From the NCBI GenBank assembly GCA_030770535.1, contig JASVEC010000165.1:1-38480 (forward strand): a DNA stretch of 38,480 nucleotides. Direction: 5' to 3'. This document shows positions 18,596 through 28,588 of this stretch, in pieces (within the stretch, counting starts at the first letter, position 1; every line of letters starts with the position of its first letter). A model generated the notes under the pieces. It was not told the origin of the DNA and made no database searches. It saw only the letters and a program-made list of their open reading frames with translations. A program made the translations under genes and the position numbers. Source of the DNA: Batkoa obscura (lineage: Eukaryota > Entomophthoromycota > Entomophthoromycetes > Entomophthorales > Batkoaceae).

Positions 18596-19186
18596 GTATA
18601 TTAAGTTTGAAAACCCTATATAAAAGTATTGAAATCAAGTAAAAATAATCACTTGACTATCATGGTTTTTAGCCCTACTATCCTGATATGCTCTGAAATG
18701 CTGTATTTGGCATTTATCAAAAATGAGCTATATTTAAAGTTTAAATAAATTGACTAAACAATCAAATATCTACAAATAGCAATCGAATAAAGTACGATTA
18801 ATATACCTACGCTAATACCATAGGGACGGAGTGAATAAAACTTATATAGATATAGTACGCTACGCTATATAGCCAATAGTATGAAATATTTAGAAATGAT
18901 TATAAACCTAAAAAATGATTATAACCCTAAAATTACCTTAACAAACTATAAAGCTTCTGATAACAATCTTTTATTTCATAATAATATGAGAGAAAGCTCA
19001 ACTATCTATTTGGTGTGGGATTGGAATTTAAGTATACTAAGTTACTTTAAGTGTTCTTTATAGAATATATAAATGAAACATTATTTAAGTTATACTTTTT
19101 GTACTAGTATAATTCTAATTTACTTGGAAAATTCAAATATGACTTGAATAAAAGGGTAGTAATAACTATAATAGCTTATTTATCAT

Positions 19187-20245
19187 TTAGTTATTGAGCA
19201 CCACTCTGTATCTAACTTTACCATCACGTACAAGCTGTATACCTTCATTGCATTTATCCATAGGATAATTTTCAATCCAAGGATAAACTTTATGCTTTGC
19301 TGCAAAATCCAACATTTGACGAATTTCATTTGGAGATCCAATAAGCGAACCACTAAAGCCAATGTTTTTCTTTACCAAAGTAAATGGACTCAATGTAATA
19401 TTGGATTCTGGTACTGCTAACAATATGATTTTACCATCAATATCCATCCAATTAGCAAAGCGATCCCATTGTGCATTATCTCCATTACTGGTTACAATAA
19501 GATAGTTCAATGTATTTTTAACTTTAATTAATTCTTCTTCATTGCTATAAGCAATGAAATGTTTAGCTCCCATCTTTTTAGCGTCTTCTTCTTTAGAATG
19601 GGAGTGGGACAAAGCATACACTTCACATCCCAAAGCATTAGCAAATTGAATAGCCAAATGACCTAAACCTCCAATTCCAAGTACACCAACTTTATCACCT
19701 GCTTTAAATCCTTGTTGAATCATAGGAGTATATACAGTAGCACCAGCACATAATAGAGGTGCAGCTTTATCTGAAGGTATACTTTCTGGTATATGAAATA
19801 CAAAATCTTGTTGAACCCTAATAGCTTCTGCGTAACCACCATAAGTTTTTGAATTATCTATTGATCTCTTTGAATTATAGGTTTCTCCCATTTTCTCACA
19901 ATGTGCTTCTCTTTGACGTTTACAAGCATAACAATCCTTATTCATACAACAGGAACATTGGGCTCCTACTCCTACACGATCTCCTATTTTGAATCCTTTC
20001 ACCTCTGGTCCTAAAGATACTATTTCACCTACAATTTCATGACCCACTATTACTGGATAATTGGCTGGGGCCCATCCACTATCCATTACATGAATATCAG
20101 TGCCACAGATACCACAATGGGTTATCTTAACTTCAATATCGTTGGGTTGAAGTGGGGCTGGATTGTAGATATATTTGACTAATTTTTCATCTTTTCCATG
20201 ACAAGCATAGCCATTTATTTTACTGTATTTTGCTGTGCTGGACAT
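19187..20245 (-). CDS. zinc-dependent (NADP) alcohol dehydrogenase, CAD family, paralog B
   Basis: Intronless, 352 aa, same family and reaction type as paralog A at 10931-11983. Start ATG at 20245 (MSSTAKYSKINGYACHG). Motifs: HCGICGTDIHVMDSGW (catalytic zinc), GHEIVGEIVSLGP, GAQCSCCMNKDCYACKRQRE with a later Cys (structural zinc cluster), PLLCAGATVYTP (third ligand), VGVLGIGGLGHLAIQFANAL (NADP-binding) and a conserved C-terminus GKVRYRVVLNN identical to paralog A. The substrate pocket differs from A at several sites (for example SPFTLVKKNIGFSGSL against HPDTLLQKNLGIGGSI), so specificities may differ. A TATA-like TATAAAT lies about 35-40 bp upstream. It carries the 204-nt block shared perfectly with paralog A. 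Confidence 0.95.
   Translation of the reverse strand: MSSTAKYSKINGYACHGKDEKLVKYIYNPAPLQPNDIEVKITHCGICGTDIHVMDSGWAPANYPVIVGHEIVGEIVSLGPEVKGFKIGDRVGVGAQCSCCMNKDCYACKRQREAHCEKMGETYNSKRSIDNSKTYGGYAEAIRVQQDFVFHIPESIPSDKAAPLLCAGATVYTPMIQQGFKAGDKVGVLGIGGLGHLAIQFANALGCEVYALSHSHSKEEDAKKMGAKHFIAYSNEEELIKVKNTLNYLIVTSNGDNAQWDRFANWMDIDGKIILLAVPESNITLSPFTLVKKNIGFSGSLIGSPNEIRQMLDFAAKHKVYPWIENYPMDKCNEGIQLVRDGKVRYRVVLNN
19550..19753 (-). repeat. 204-bp block identical to 11294-11497
   Basis: Partner of the block in alcohol dehydrogenase A; no mismatch over 204 bases, with immediate divergence at both ends. Confidence 0.93.
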
Positions 20246-20579
20246 TTTTTTATAAAACTATACTGTTTGTTTTCTGATTATTTATACTATTTGATTATTG
20301 TTATGTTATAGGTTGATATTTTATGTATAATTGTGTTAACTTTTTAGCTAAATCTAAACCAGGAGAAACAAAAGACCGAAAAAATTTAATTTTTGATGAT
20401 AATATAAAGAACATAAAACGAGGCTTATCAAATAATCTAAGTATTTAAGAATATCTGAATTGTTGGTTTTAGATTTACTTAAATTTTAAGCTTTTAAGCT
20501 TAAAATAAATCTTTAACACGTGATTAGTTGAATTTTAACTTAAAAGACTTATTTTAGTTATTTTATCAAAATTTAGTAA
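20246..20579. other. intergenic upstream of alcohol dehydrogenase B
   Basis: Contains the probable promoter (TATAAAT on the minus strand near 20281-20287). No other feature is seen before the transposase relic. Confidence 0.5.
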
Positions 20580-21835
20580 AAATATATACATTAAATAAAA
20601 GTAAAAAAACGATATATAGTTTCATTAATAGTATTAAAAGATTGTAGTTTAAATAAAAAAATAAAGCAGTATCTAAGTTAACATTTCTTAAATATATATT
20701 AAATAGTTTTAAGAATATAACAAAAGATAGATTTATATAATATATATACCTAGTATATAATTAAAAAAATTATTTAAAAATAAAACGAAGATAAATAAAA
20801 ATTAAATAATGAAAGTTATATAATACCTTTAGGCTTTAAATAAAATATGGAAATAAAAATAAACCCAGATTTAATGAATTTATATTGTTATAATAAATAA
20901 CCCATATTAGTGTGAAATCCAGTACTCAGTGATTGGTGCTAAAAGTAGTTTTTGGTTGATTGGGTGGCTGTAAGTCGAAAGGACTTAGTCTAGCTAACTA
21001 AGATAGACTTGAATTATGAAGCATAACACATAATAGGCTACTAAATATGTAAGACAAATAGAATAGATAATACTGCTGTAAAATCTACATAAAGTACCAT
21101 CAGAAAGATTTAGTAGCTTTATTAAAGGTACTATATCAGGGAATAATTTAATTAAAAAGCCTCGAATTATTGTAAAGGATCTCTTTTATACCCCAACAAG
21201 TATAGATATCAAAACCAGAAGATAATATCCTTTGCGATTTGAAGTTAAGAATTCCCTCAGTAAATCAAAATAAGAGACCCTAGATTGATTGTGTCTGAAC
21301 TCGAGAATATAATGACTTAAGTGATTGTTATGTTATAATCAATCATAGAGCCGACAAAGCAACATTTCATATTAGTATTAAAATTTGGTGTTTTATATTT
21401 AAAAAATAATGGAATAATAAACTTTGTTTATTTTAATTGTCTATTTAAGATATTAAACTATAATTCAATATATACAAAAATTGTTCAATTAATTTAAGAT
21501 CCAAAGAGTTTTTAAAAAGTTTCTAAAAATTAATACATAAGCAGATACAAGAAACTATTTTAAATTTCAAAAGTTGTTGTATTATATATTTGAAAAAATT
21601 ATAAGATAAATAATAGTTAAAAAACTAGTTTTGATTTTTTTATTAAGTATTATAGAAAAAACATAGTTGATAGCCATTTAAAAAACCTTTCATAACAAAA
21701 AAATAGTTCTAAACCATTAGATAAAATAAGAAATATTGATTAGTTGGTTTTAAAATTTAAGGTTTTTATTTACAAATATAATAAATTTTATAATTTAACT
21801 GCTAATAACAAAAAACATATATATTTATAATACTA
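20580..21835 (+). pseudogene. decayed transposase copy related to 14865-16568
   Basis: Nucleotide similarity to the intact transposase gene is plain in patches, for example AAAGCAGTATCTAAGTTAAC against AAAGCAGTAGCTAGGTCAAC, and AAATATGGAAAT, TAAATCTAGATCATTATAAT and GGCATTTTGG-like segments further on. Stops, shifts and small deletions are throughout, so it cannot code. It corresponds to about residue 170 through residue 465 of the intact protein; termini were not found. It is interrupted by an unrelated 456-bp insertion at 20912-21367 and followed by MITE copy 12. Its sequence is AT-shifted relative to the intact copy, with many G-to-A and C-to-T type differences. Confidence 0.85.
20912..21367. 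mobile_element. unclassified 456-bp insertion with 9-bp duplication
   Basis: Splits the transposase relic; CATATTAGT occurs on both sides (20903-20911 and 21368-21376) but should occur once in the target. The insert is markedly less AT-rich than its host. It has no ORF of note and no terminal inverted repeats that I can see. Near its right end is a hairpin TGATTGTTAT-gtt-ATAATCAATCA. A SINE-like retroposon, or a non-autonomous DNA element making 8-9 bp duplications, would fit. No tRNA-like A/B boxes were convincing. Confidence 0.7.
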
Positions 21836-21962
21836 AGATAGTTCACTTATTTATATATTACAGCTTTAATTAATATTAATACATAAGTTATGTTAGTAAA
21901 TTTTTTGCTAATTTAGGAATTTTTATCAACTTTGATAAAAATTCTATCAATTTACAACATAT

Positions 21963-22057
21963 GGGGGTGTTTTTTTAGCTTCATTTTTTTCTATTTTTAA
22001 GCACTACTTGAGCGGAAAAATTGTTAGTAAAATTATTAAGCAAAAAAATACATCCCC
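21963..22057 (+). mobile_element. GGGGATGT-family MITE, copy 12
   Basis: Ends GGGGGTGT and ACATCCCC, flanked by ATAT on both sides (21959-21962 and 22058-22061). It lies just downstream of the transposase relic. Confidence 0.9.
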
Positions 22058-22061
22058 ATAT

Positions 22062-23994
22062 CTATAACTAAAGTGAAAATACTCTTAACCTGAGAATATT
22101 AACTCTAAGGGTTTATATAGTATTTTTATTTATCAAATTGATCTTTAATTTTATAATTCTAATTTTATTTTATTTGATCATCTTATTAAAAAATGTAGAT
22201 TAAATGTGATTTCTCTTATAGAATTTTGAGGTGTCATAAGTTAGATGTAACTTTGTAGTTATGATTTAGTTAATGACTATATTATATCTATTTTATAATG
22301 TCTTCAAATTCTGTAAAGAAACTACATTTAAATTACTTTTGCAATACAGCAAAATAAAATTTTTGTTAACAGAAAATCTTTATAAAGGTAAACCTCGATT
22401 TGATGCCAATTATATTTGGAGAAAGAAATTTGAAACAGGAACCTTTAAACAACTATCAACAAAATTAAAGCAGGTTTTACAAATAATCAAACAAAGTTAA
22501 ACACATCAACGAACTCAATCTCAACAAAATTTTCGACTTAGACAAATATTGATAAGTTTTTGTTACCATTGATCTAATTTCAAGCTATTACAAGGTTACT
22601 ATTTCAAATCTCTCTTTCCAAATGAATATTACTACTACCACCTCAATAGTAATAAATTTATAAAAACTTTATATAACTACCTTTAATATAAAACTCATTC
22701 TATCTTTAATTAAAAGTTTTTATTTGAAAATAAAATGAGTGTCTAAATTGGAATTGATATTTAAAGACAAAATGGTTTTTATATCAAACACAGTTGTTAT
22801 ACTAAACTAATTTTTTATTGAATTTAAACTGAATATTGAACATCGGAGAAAAGTTGAAGTTTAATTTCAACTCATCCAACTACTAATTTTAATATGTAAA
22901 AATAAGTTATTTTTAGGTAAATAATAAATAACAAAGTATATTAAAAATAAAGTTGAATTTTTTTATAAGCCACCAATTTTATTTATAATTTTAATAATCA
23001 GCAGTTAATTCTTTTTTATTTTATCAAAGATAATAACTTCAAGAGCCTCTAAATTGATATTGTGTTTAATTTGAAATATAGCATTAGAAGTAGTTAATGC
23101 ATTGAAATTAATTAATTAATTAATGATTGTATAGTTATAAATAAAATAAACAATAACAAATCAAATATATAATTTTTTATTACCTTTTATACACTTTTAT
23201 TACATTTGAGTGACTTCGTTTTATAATAAGAGCTTTTTAAAAGTTTTAATTAATATGTTTATAATTATCTTAATCAACTTAAATGAAATAACTCTCTATT
23301 AAAATACAAACTTAAAGTTCTCATTTTATTAACTTACTCCAATTGATAAATTCTTGGCAATAAATAAAAAAATTAATTAGTGGATCTCGATGAGCTCACC
23401 CCTATTTGCACGAATAAAAAGCATAAAATATTGAATTTCTTTAGTGTCGCTTTGATTAGTTCAAACAAGTTGAAAGAAAAAAAATACATATTAGATAATT
23501 TGAATAAATTATATAATTATAGTAAAAAAATAATTAATATTAACATCAACTCAATAACTAGTTTAACTTTCAATTTCAATCATTCTTTGGAGTAACAGAT
23601 CGTAATGATGATTTTACTAATTTTAGAAATGAGTAGTTAACTTTTTAAATTTAATAAAGACACCGTTTTTAACCGTTATAAAAAATTATAAATAAGTGTG
23701 AACTGACTCTTAAATTTCGTTTCAAAAACTTTAGGAAAAAAACATCAAACCTGGAATAACTTTAATAAGCTGGTTCCCTTACTAAATTTTATCCATTTCT
23801 TATATTTTCCCTTACATTTAGTCTTTTATTTCTTATTTCTTGTTATTCTTATAATTCAATATTAACATCATGCACCTAAACTCACTACAATCTATATTGT
23901 TTTTGTATTTGTTAACCCATATAACATCAATAACTTTATTAATGATGCTGGGGACATTATATCACCCGATATTCAAGCTATTGAAGATTTATTA
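22062..23994. other. intergenic, two weak ORFs only
   Basis: About 1.9 kb of AT-rich DNA. Two ATG-started ORFs (22273-22500, 75 codons; 23380-23595, 71 codons) have Lys/Asn/Ile/Leu-rich composition and no recognisable motif. The second (LDELTPIC...ILDNLNKLYNY) could be a remnant of a leucine-rich protein, but this is not supported enough to annotate as a gene. Confidence 0.5.
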
Positions 23995-25427
23995 ATGAAT
24001 ATAAAGCCAACAATTGAACCAACAAAAACAATATATATAAGTTACCCATCACCAACCCCAACTCAAAACAATCGGGTTTTAAAACAAGAAGAGGATGTAC
24101 TTGTAATTACTTCAAAATCTATAATATCAAGTAAGACTTCAACTAATACAACTAAAGTGGAGGTAGTAAAGAACATAGTCATAATAAAGATGGAAATAAA
24201 GAAACCGAAGATAGTGAAGAAGCTGAGAATATACGCTCCAAAGATCCAATTGGCGCATCAACTATGTTTGTGGTTGGCTTAATTACTACATCATTGAATT
24301 TTGTGGCTTGTGGCTATTTATTATATTTAGTTAATAAATTAAGAAAACGAGTAGGCTTTCACTCTAGCTTAAGAATATTAACTTATTCAGTACTTAATGA
24401 TATATTGGTGGGTGGATTCTTTACGTTTTCAATTGTTTATTCTACTTTATTCGATACTTTAGTTTCTGGAAATTCATGTCAATTTATTGGATTTATCATC
24501 AATACTTTAGAAGCAACAGATATGTTATTAATCGGGTTTATTGCTATTTCAACTGCTTTAAAAGCAACTAAAGGGTATGAATTAAAAACAGGGAAATACG
24601 ATTGGTTCCTTTTATTTATTATTATTGGTTTACCACTTATTGCTACCACTATATTAGCTCAATTCCATGCATTTGGACCAGAAGAATTTTGGTGTTTAAT
24701 TGACGATGAAACATTAGCAGGGAAGATAAGTACAATAGCATTATTATTTTTGTATTTAGTAATAGCTATTTTAATATTGGGAGGTTATATGTTAGTACGT
24801 ACTTATAAACATGATCATCATAATAATAAGAACCACTCAACAGAAACACTAAGTACATTGGAAAGTGAAATGTTAAAAGATCCAAGTTTAAATAAGAAAT
24901 TTTATCATCAAATTTATCGCAAATCAATAATGACTTTAGATTATGCTGAAATTAAATTAGAAACTCATTTATTAATTCATTTTTTTCAATATACTCCGCC
25001 AACAGTTCATTTACTTTTAATGTTATTTGATTATAGAGAAAGCTGGGTATTTACGTTAGCTATTTTATCAACTAATTTAAGTGGAGTATTTCAACTTATT
25101 GCTTATCTTCATCATCAAAAAAAGAAGAAATTACAATTTAAAGAATTACATAAAAATACATTAAGAAAATTAAAGTCTCCTGAAAGACATGGTATTTTAA
25201 CTAAGTTTGAATTGACTGAATCAATTTCTCCAAAGGGTGATAATGTTAAATTAAGAAATGCCTCTCATTTTGAACCTTCTCCAATTAAAGATGGATCCCA
25301 CTCAACTATTAGCTTTGCTTTACCTAATTTAAAGTATCAAGATAACGCTTCATTATATTCAAATCAAACTTTATTGTCCATAATTTCTCCCCCTAAAAGT
25401 AGCTACGACAAAAAAGACTTAAAATGA
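23995..25427 (+). CDS. seven-transmembrane receptor, cAMP-receptor/Git3-like GPCR
   Basis: Fungal G-protein-coupled receptor of the cAR/Git3-like type, expected in the plasma membrane sensing a nutrient or small ligand. Proposed exons 23995-24130 and 24172-25427 (463 aa) with a 41-nt intron gtaaga...taaag containing a good branch-like CTAAT. The minimal certain part is 24264-25427 (387 codons). Order: a Ser/Thr/charged extracellular N-terminus; TM1 MFVVGLITTSLNFVACGYLL; the loop NKLRKRVGFHSSLR; TM2 near NDILVGGFFTFSI; TM3 starting at CQFIGF; TM4 WFLLFIIIGLPLIATTI; an extracellular loop with FWCLIDD (Cys expected to pair with the TM3 Cys); TM5 ISTIALLFLYLVIAILIL. A long His/Asn-rich third intracellular loop follows, then TM6 and TM7 (WVFTLAILSTNLSGVFQLIA), and a ~95-residue Ser/Pro-rich tail. 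The start is uncertain: an upstream ATG at 23870 with a hydrophobic leader could join by another intron. Confidence 0.85.
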
Positions 25428-25497
25428 GAAGATGATGAATTGGAACAATAAGCAATATCTTATTGTTATTTATATTTTTGCAATTGCTTTTTAATAA

Positions 25498-25503
<6 letters not shown>

Positions 25504-25532
<29 letters not shown>
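25504..25532. repeat. TTA/TAT microsatellite
   Basis: About nine to ten uninterrupted trinucleotide units downstream of the GPCR gene. Confidence 0.9.
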
Positions 25533-25538
<6 letters not shown>

Positions 25539-25584
25539 AGAATACCTGATGATAAAATAAACTATTTTCATAATTTTACAAAAT

Positions 25585-25678
25585 GGGGACGTATTTTTTT
25601 AACAATTTCACTAACAAATTTTCCACTCAAATAGCGCTCAAAAAACGGAGAAGTGATGAAATCAAAAAAAACACCCCC
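25585..25678 (-). mobile_element. GGGGATGT-family MITE, copy 13
   Basis: Reverse-oriented copy with ends GGGGACGT and ACACCCCC. The left flank AAAT (25581-25584) and right flank AAAC differ by one base. It has the unusual GGAGAAG in place of GGAAAAG, shared only with copy 14. Confidence 0.85.
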
Positions 25679-25716
25679 AAACAATAAAGTTAAACTGGCA
25701 GTGAAAATACTAATAT

Positions 25717-25802
25717 GATTATTTTATTACTTCTCCGTTTTTTAAGCGCTATTTGAGTGGAAAATTTGCTGGTAAAATTCTTAAACACAAAAATACATCC
25801 CC
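25717..25802 (+). mobile_element. GGGGATGT-family MITE, copy 14 (5' arm shortened)
   Basis: Forward copy with a right end ACATCCCC, flanked by ATAT on both sides (25713-25716 and 25803-25806), but its left terminal repeat is largely deleted. It carries the variant CTTCTCCG, complementary to GGAGAAG of copy 13, 38 bp away. Confidence 0.85.
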
Positions 25803-25900
25803 ATATCATTATTTTTGAATAAACATTAAGTTAATGCATATTTGAACTTAACATATTCGATTTTTAACTTTTTTCTTGACTTGTGATCATTTCAGAAAAT

Positions 25901-25995
25901 GAGATGTTTTTTTAGTTTCATTACTTTTTCATTTTCTAAGCACTATTTGAGTAGAAAAATTATTAATGAAATCCTTAAGCAAAAAATACATCCCC
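25901..25995 (+). mobile_element. GGGGATGT-family MITE, copy 15
   Basis: Ends GAGATGTT and ACATCCCC, flanked by AAAT on both sides (25897-25900 and 25996-25999). Confidence 0.88.
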
Positions 25996-26483
25996 AAATG
26001 CTAACTTTTACTAGTCGTTATCAAATTTAATGCAGTCAAGCTAAATTTAAAAGCTATTTTTGATATATATATAAAAGCTATATTTTTTATAAGATTTTTA
26101 ATTTTAAATTAATTTTTAAATTATACTTATTAATTAATATCACAAGGTCCTTACATTAAATTAAATAGATATGATAATTAATGAAATTGTTAGATACTAT
26201 AGTAATTTTTATCCTGCTTGTACTAAAATCATATCTGCCAACTAATAATACTTTAGCCAATTAGTACATAACCCTTTTGTCAAAATATTTTTAACCTCTG
26301 CCAAAAATTTTAAAAATACATTCATGTTTTTATTTCATGCAATAAAAAGTCTAATATTTTAATACCAAAATCCAAGTTTTTAAAGCATAAAAATCGAGGC
26401 TTATAGTTTAAAAATAATAAATCAACAATTATTACGAAATATTCTCTTTTATTTATTTATTTATTTACGTATTATAATTTATC

Positions 26484-28148
26484 ATGACATTTATTTATTT
26501 AGTATTGATACTATTGTTATCCTTTGTAATAATTTGCCAATCGATAATAGAATCCTCTTCAATACTATACAATCAAAATATAATAATAATAGCAGCCAAT
26601 TCATCTACCAACAACATTAACACTAACAATGGTCAATCTGTCTATAATTATAATTTAACTCAACCTCATTTATTAGCAAACAAAACATTAACTAAAATTA
26701 ACAATTTACCCTTATCATCATCAACATACACTAAATTGTTCACCGTTTGTCAACAAGATCAGTATACTATCTACATATACCAACAACCCAAGTTACAACA
26801 TTTGCTTCCAGTCAACACAACAATTTCCAGCTTTTATATATTAAATCCAGACAATTCAACCTTACTTGCCAGTCCAGAAATCAATAATAATAGCCCAATA
26901 CAACGAAGTGGTAGCAGTATAATAATAACCAAAGACAATCAACTATATTTATTTGGTGGTTATATTAAACATCCCAATTATTCTCAATTATTATTAACAA
27001 GACAATTTTATCACTTTAATTTTACTAGCAATCAATGGATAGATTTGACTTATACAACAGATGAAGCAAAAATACCCCCATCTGCTTATCATACAGCTAC
27101 ACTAATAGAAGATCGATATATGGTTATACTAGGAGGCTCTATTAATTTATTAAATGAAGATGGAAGAATATTGTATAATAATATAACAGATGAATTAAAT
27201 AAGCCCTTTAATTTAATTTATTTATTTGATATTCAATTATTGACTTGGAAAAAAATTATTATTAATAACGCCCCTACGGAAGCTAGAATTGGCCATACAA
27301 CTACTTATTTTAAAAATAAAAAACAACTCATTATTTATGGTGGATTAAGCAATTGTAACAATACTTTACAATTAACCTCAGATTTATATTTACTCAATTT
27401 AACCTCCTGGCAAATGGAATCCCGTCCACTCCTTAATTATGATAATACTTTATCTAATTTAAAATTAGCTTTTCATTCCGCTTTATTAATACAAAATAAT
27501 TATTTTTTATTCTTCGGTCAAAAAGATAGTAATCAGCGTTATATAAAAGATTTTTATGTTATTAATACAGATAATTGGCAACATAGTATCACTATTAATA
27601 GTACATTACCAACAAAATCTTCTCATATGAGAACTGGCGTTACTCAATCAAATAACAATAATGATAATACAAAAGAATTGTTATCTCCCACAGATAAACT
27701 GGTCTTAGCTATAGTAATGGGAATTATAGGTGGTATATTACTCTCCGGTTTGCTTCTTCTCATCTTCAATTATTATAAAAAAAATCGAATTACTTCCCCC
27801 AAGTTAGATCAAATAAGTTTCCTTCAATTACCACCTGATTCCAATTCTTCATTTCCTAATCTACAATTCAATCATTCCCAGTCCAACTTATGGGATTTAG
27901 ACTCTCAATATGCTTACTCTACTTATTTAAATCATACATTACTTAATTTCAATACCTCGGGATTTAAAAGAGAGAGTTGGCAAAGGGAAGAGGAAAGGGA
28001 AGACACATTAGTTAATAGAAGATGGTCATTAGATGAAGTGAATATTTTTAGGTTAAAAAGGTATAGTGAAATTATAATGGAAAGATATGAAGAAATTGGT
28101 TTAATGGATGAATTGGATGAGACGAAGGTAATGGGACAGGAGAAGTAG
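26484..28148 (+). CDS. kelch-repeat single-pass membrane protein
   Basis: Intronless ORF of 554 aa. It begins with a signal peptide (MTFIYLVLILLLSFVIICQS), followed by an extracellular Asn-rich region with many N-glycosylation sequons. Kelch-type beta-propeller repeats follow: QLYLFGGYIK, AYHTATLIEDRYMVILGGS, RIGHTTTYFKNKKQLIIYGG and FHSALLIQNNYFLFFGQ, each with hydrophobic strands ending in GG or FG and preceded by H-x-A/T. After the propeller, residues about 405-431 form one transmembrane helix (LVLAIVMGIIGGILLSGLLL) with a basic stop-transfer YYKKNR. The ~120-residue cytoplasmic tail has a charged helical end (RYSEIIMERYEEIGLMDELD). This architecture is common in fungal cell-surface kelch or galactose-oxidase-like proteins, probably in protein-protein or carbohydrate interactions. 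The exact role is unknown. Confidence 0.88.
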   Translation: MTFIYLVLILLLSFVIICQSIIESSSILYNQNIIIIAANSSTNNINTNNGQSVYNYNLTQPHLLANKTLTKINNLPLSSSTYTKLFTVCQQDQYTIYIYQQPKLQHLLPVNTTISSFYILNPDNSTLLASPEINNNSPIQRSGSSIIITKDNQLYLFGGYIKHPNYSQLLLTRQFYHFNFTSNQWIDLTYTTDEAKIPPSAYHTATLIEDRYMVILGGSINLLNEDGRILYNNITDELNKPFNLIYLFDIQLLTWKKIIINNAPTEARIGHTTTYFKNKKQLIIYGGLSNCNNTLQLTSDLYLLNLTSWQMESRPLLNYDNTLSNLKLAFHSALLIQNNYFLFFGQKDSNQRYIKDFYVINTDNWQHSITINSTLPTKSSHMRTGVTQSNNNNDNTKELLSPTDKLVLAIVMGIIGGILLSGLLLLIFNYYKKNRITSPKLDQISFLQLPPDSNSSFPNLQFNHSQSNLWDLDSQYAYSTYLNHTLLNFNTSGFKRESWQREEEREDTLVNRRWSLDEVNIFRLKRYSEIIMERYEEIGLMDELDETKVMGQEK

Positions 28149-28588
28149 AGTTTCAAGTTTTGCGGTTTTTGTAGTTTTAGTTTACTATAATTTATGTTTT
28201 GGTTTTAATGAAATAAAAAAGTTGAAAATTTTTGGAATTTTTTGGGCAGGAAAATTGTTGACTACTTTTTTTACTATCATTATATGAATAAATTATATTA
28301 TCATATAAAATGAATACAAATAATACCAATAATAAGGGTTTATTTATTAAACAAAAAATACCGAATCCTAAAATTACAATAAAAAAATAGTGAATTCTAA
28401 TATTCTAATTGAAAAAATACAGCACTTATAAAAACTCAATAATAATTTATTCAAAATTGAATTTTCAGTTAAACACAAAAAATCACGTAAGCTAGCAAAT
28501 TTTATTTGAAATAAAATACCCCAAACTTTTGCATTTAAAAACCTAACTTTCTTATATTTTTATATTTTAATTTCAATTTAGATAAACG
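28149..28588. other. intergenic, no gene seen
   Basis: About 440 bp of AT-rich spacer between the kelch gene and the first MATE transporter, presumably holding the terminator of one and the promoter of the other. Confidence 0.5.

Larger units (their letters stand above)
17303..19186. other. intergenic with three MITE copies
   Basis: Gene-free AT-rich DNA between the transposon and alcohol dehydrogenase B, holding MITE copies 9, 10 and 11. The ORFs at 17685-17879 and 18881-19063 are short, and the first overlaps MITE sequence; neither is supported. Confidence 0.6.
25428..26483. other. intergenic with MITE cluster
   Basis: Contains a TTA microsatellite and MITE copies 13, 14 and 15. The region next to the kelch gene has a TTTA repeat (26450-26466) about 20 bp before its ATG. 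No gene recognised. Confidence 0.6.

Noticed and set aside
20912-21367. Reading the 456-bp insertion as a solo long terminal repeat
   Set aside because: It can be trimmed to TG...CA, but the bases flanking those limits do not match, and the real duplication is 9 bp, longer than usual for that class.
22273-22500. 75-codon ORF (MTILYLFYNVF...)
   Set aside because: Biased composition, no motif, no splice continuation; typical chance ORF at this base composition.
23380-23595. 71-codon ORF (MDLDELTPICTNK...)
   Set aside because: Weak leucine/asparagine pattern only; not enough to call an LRR or F-box gene.
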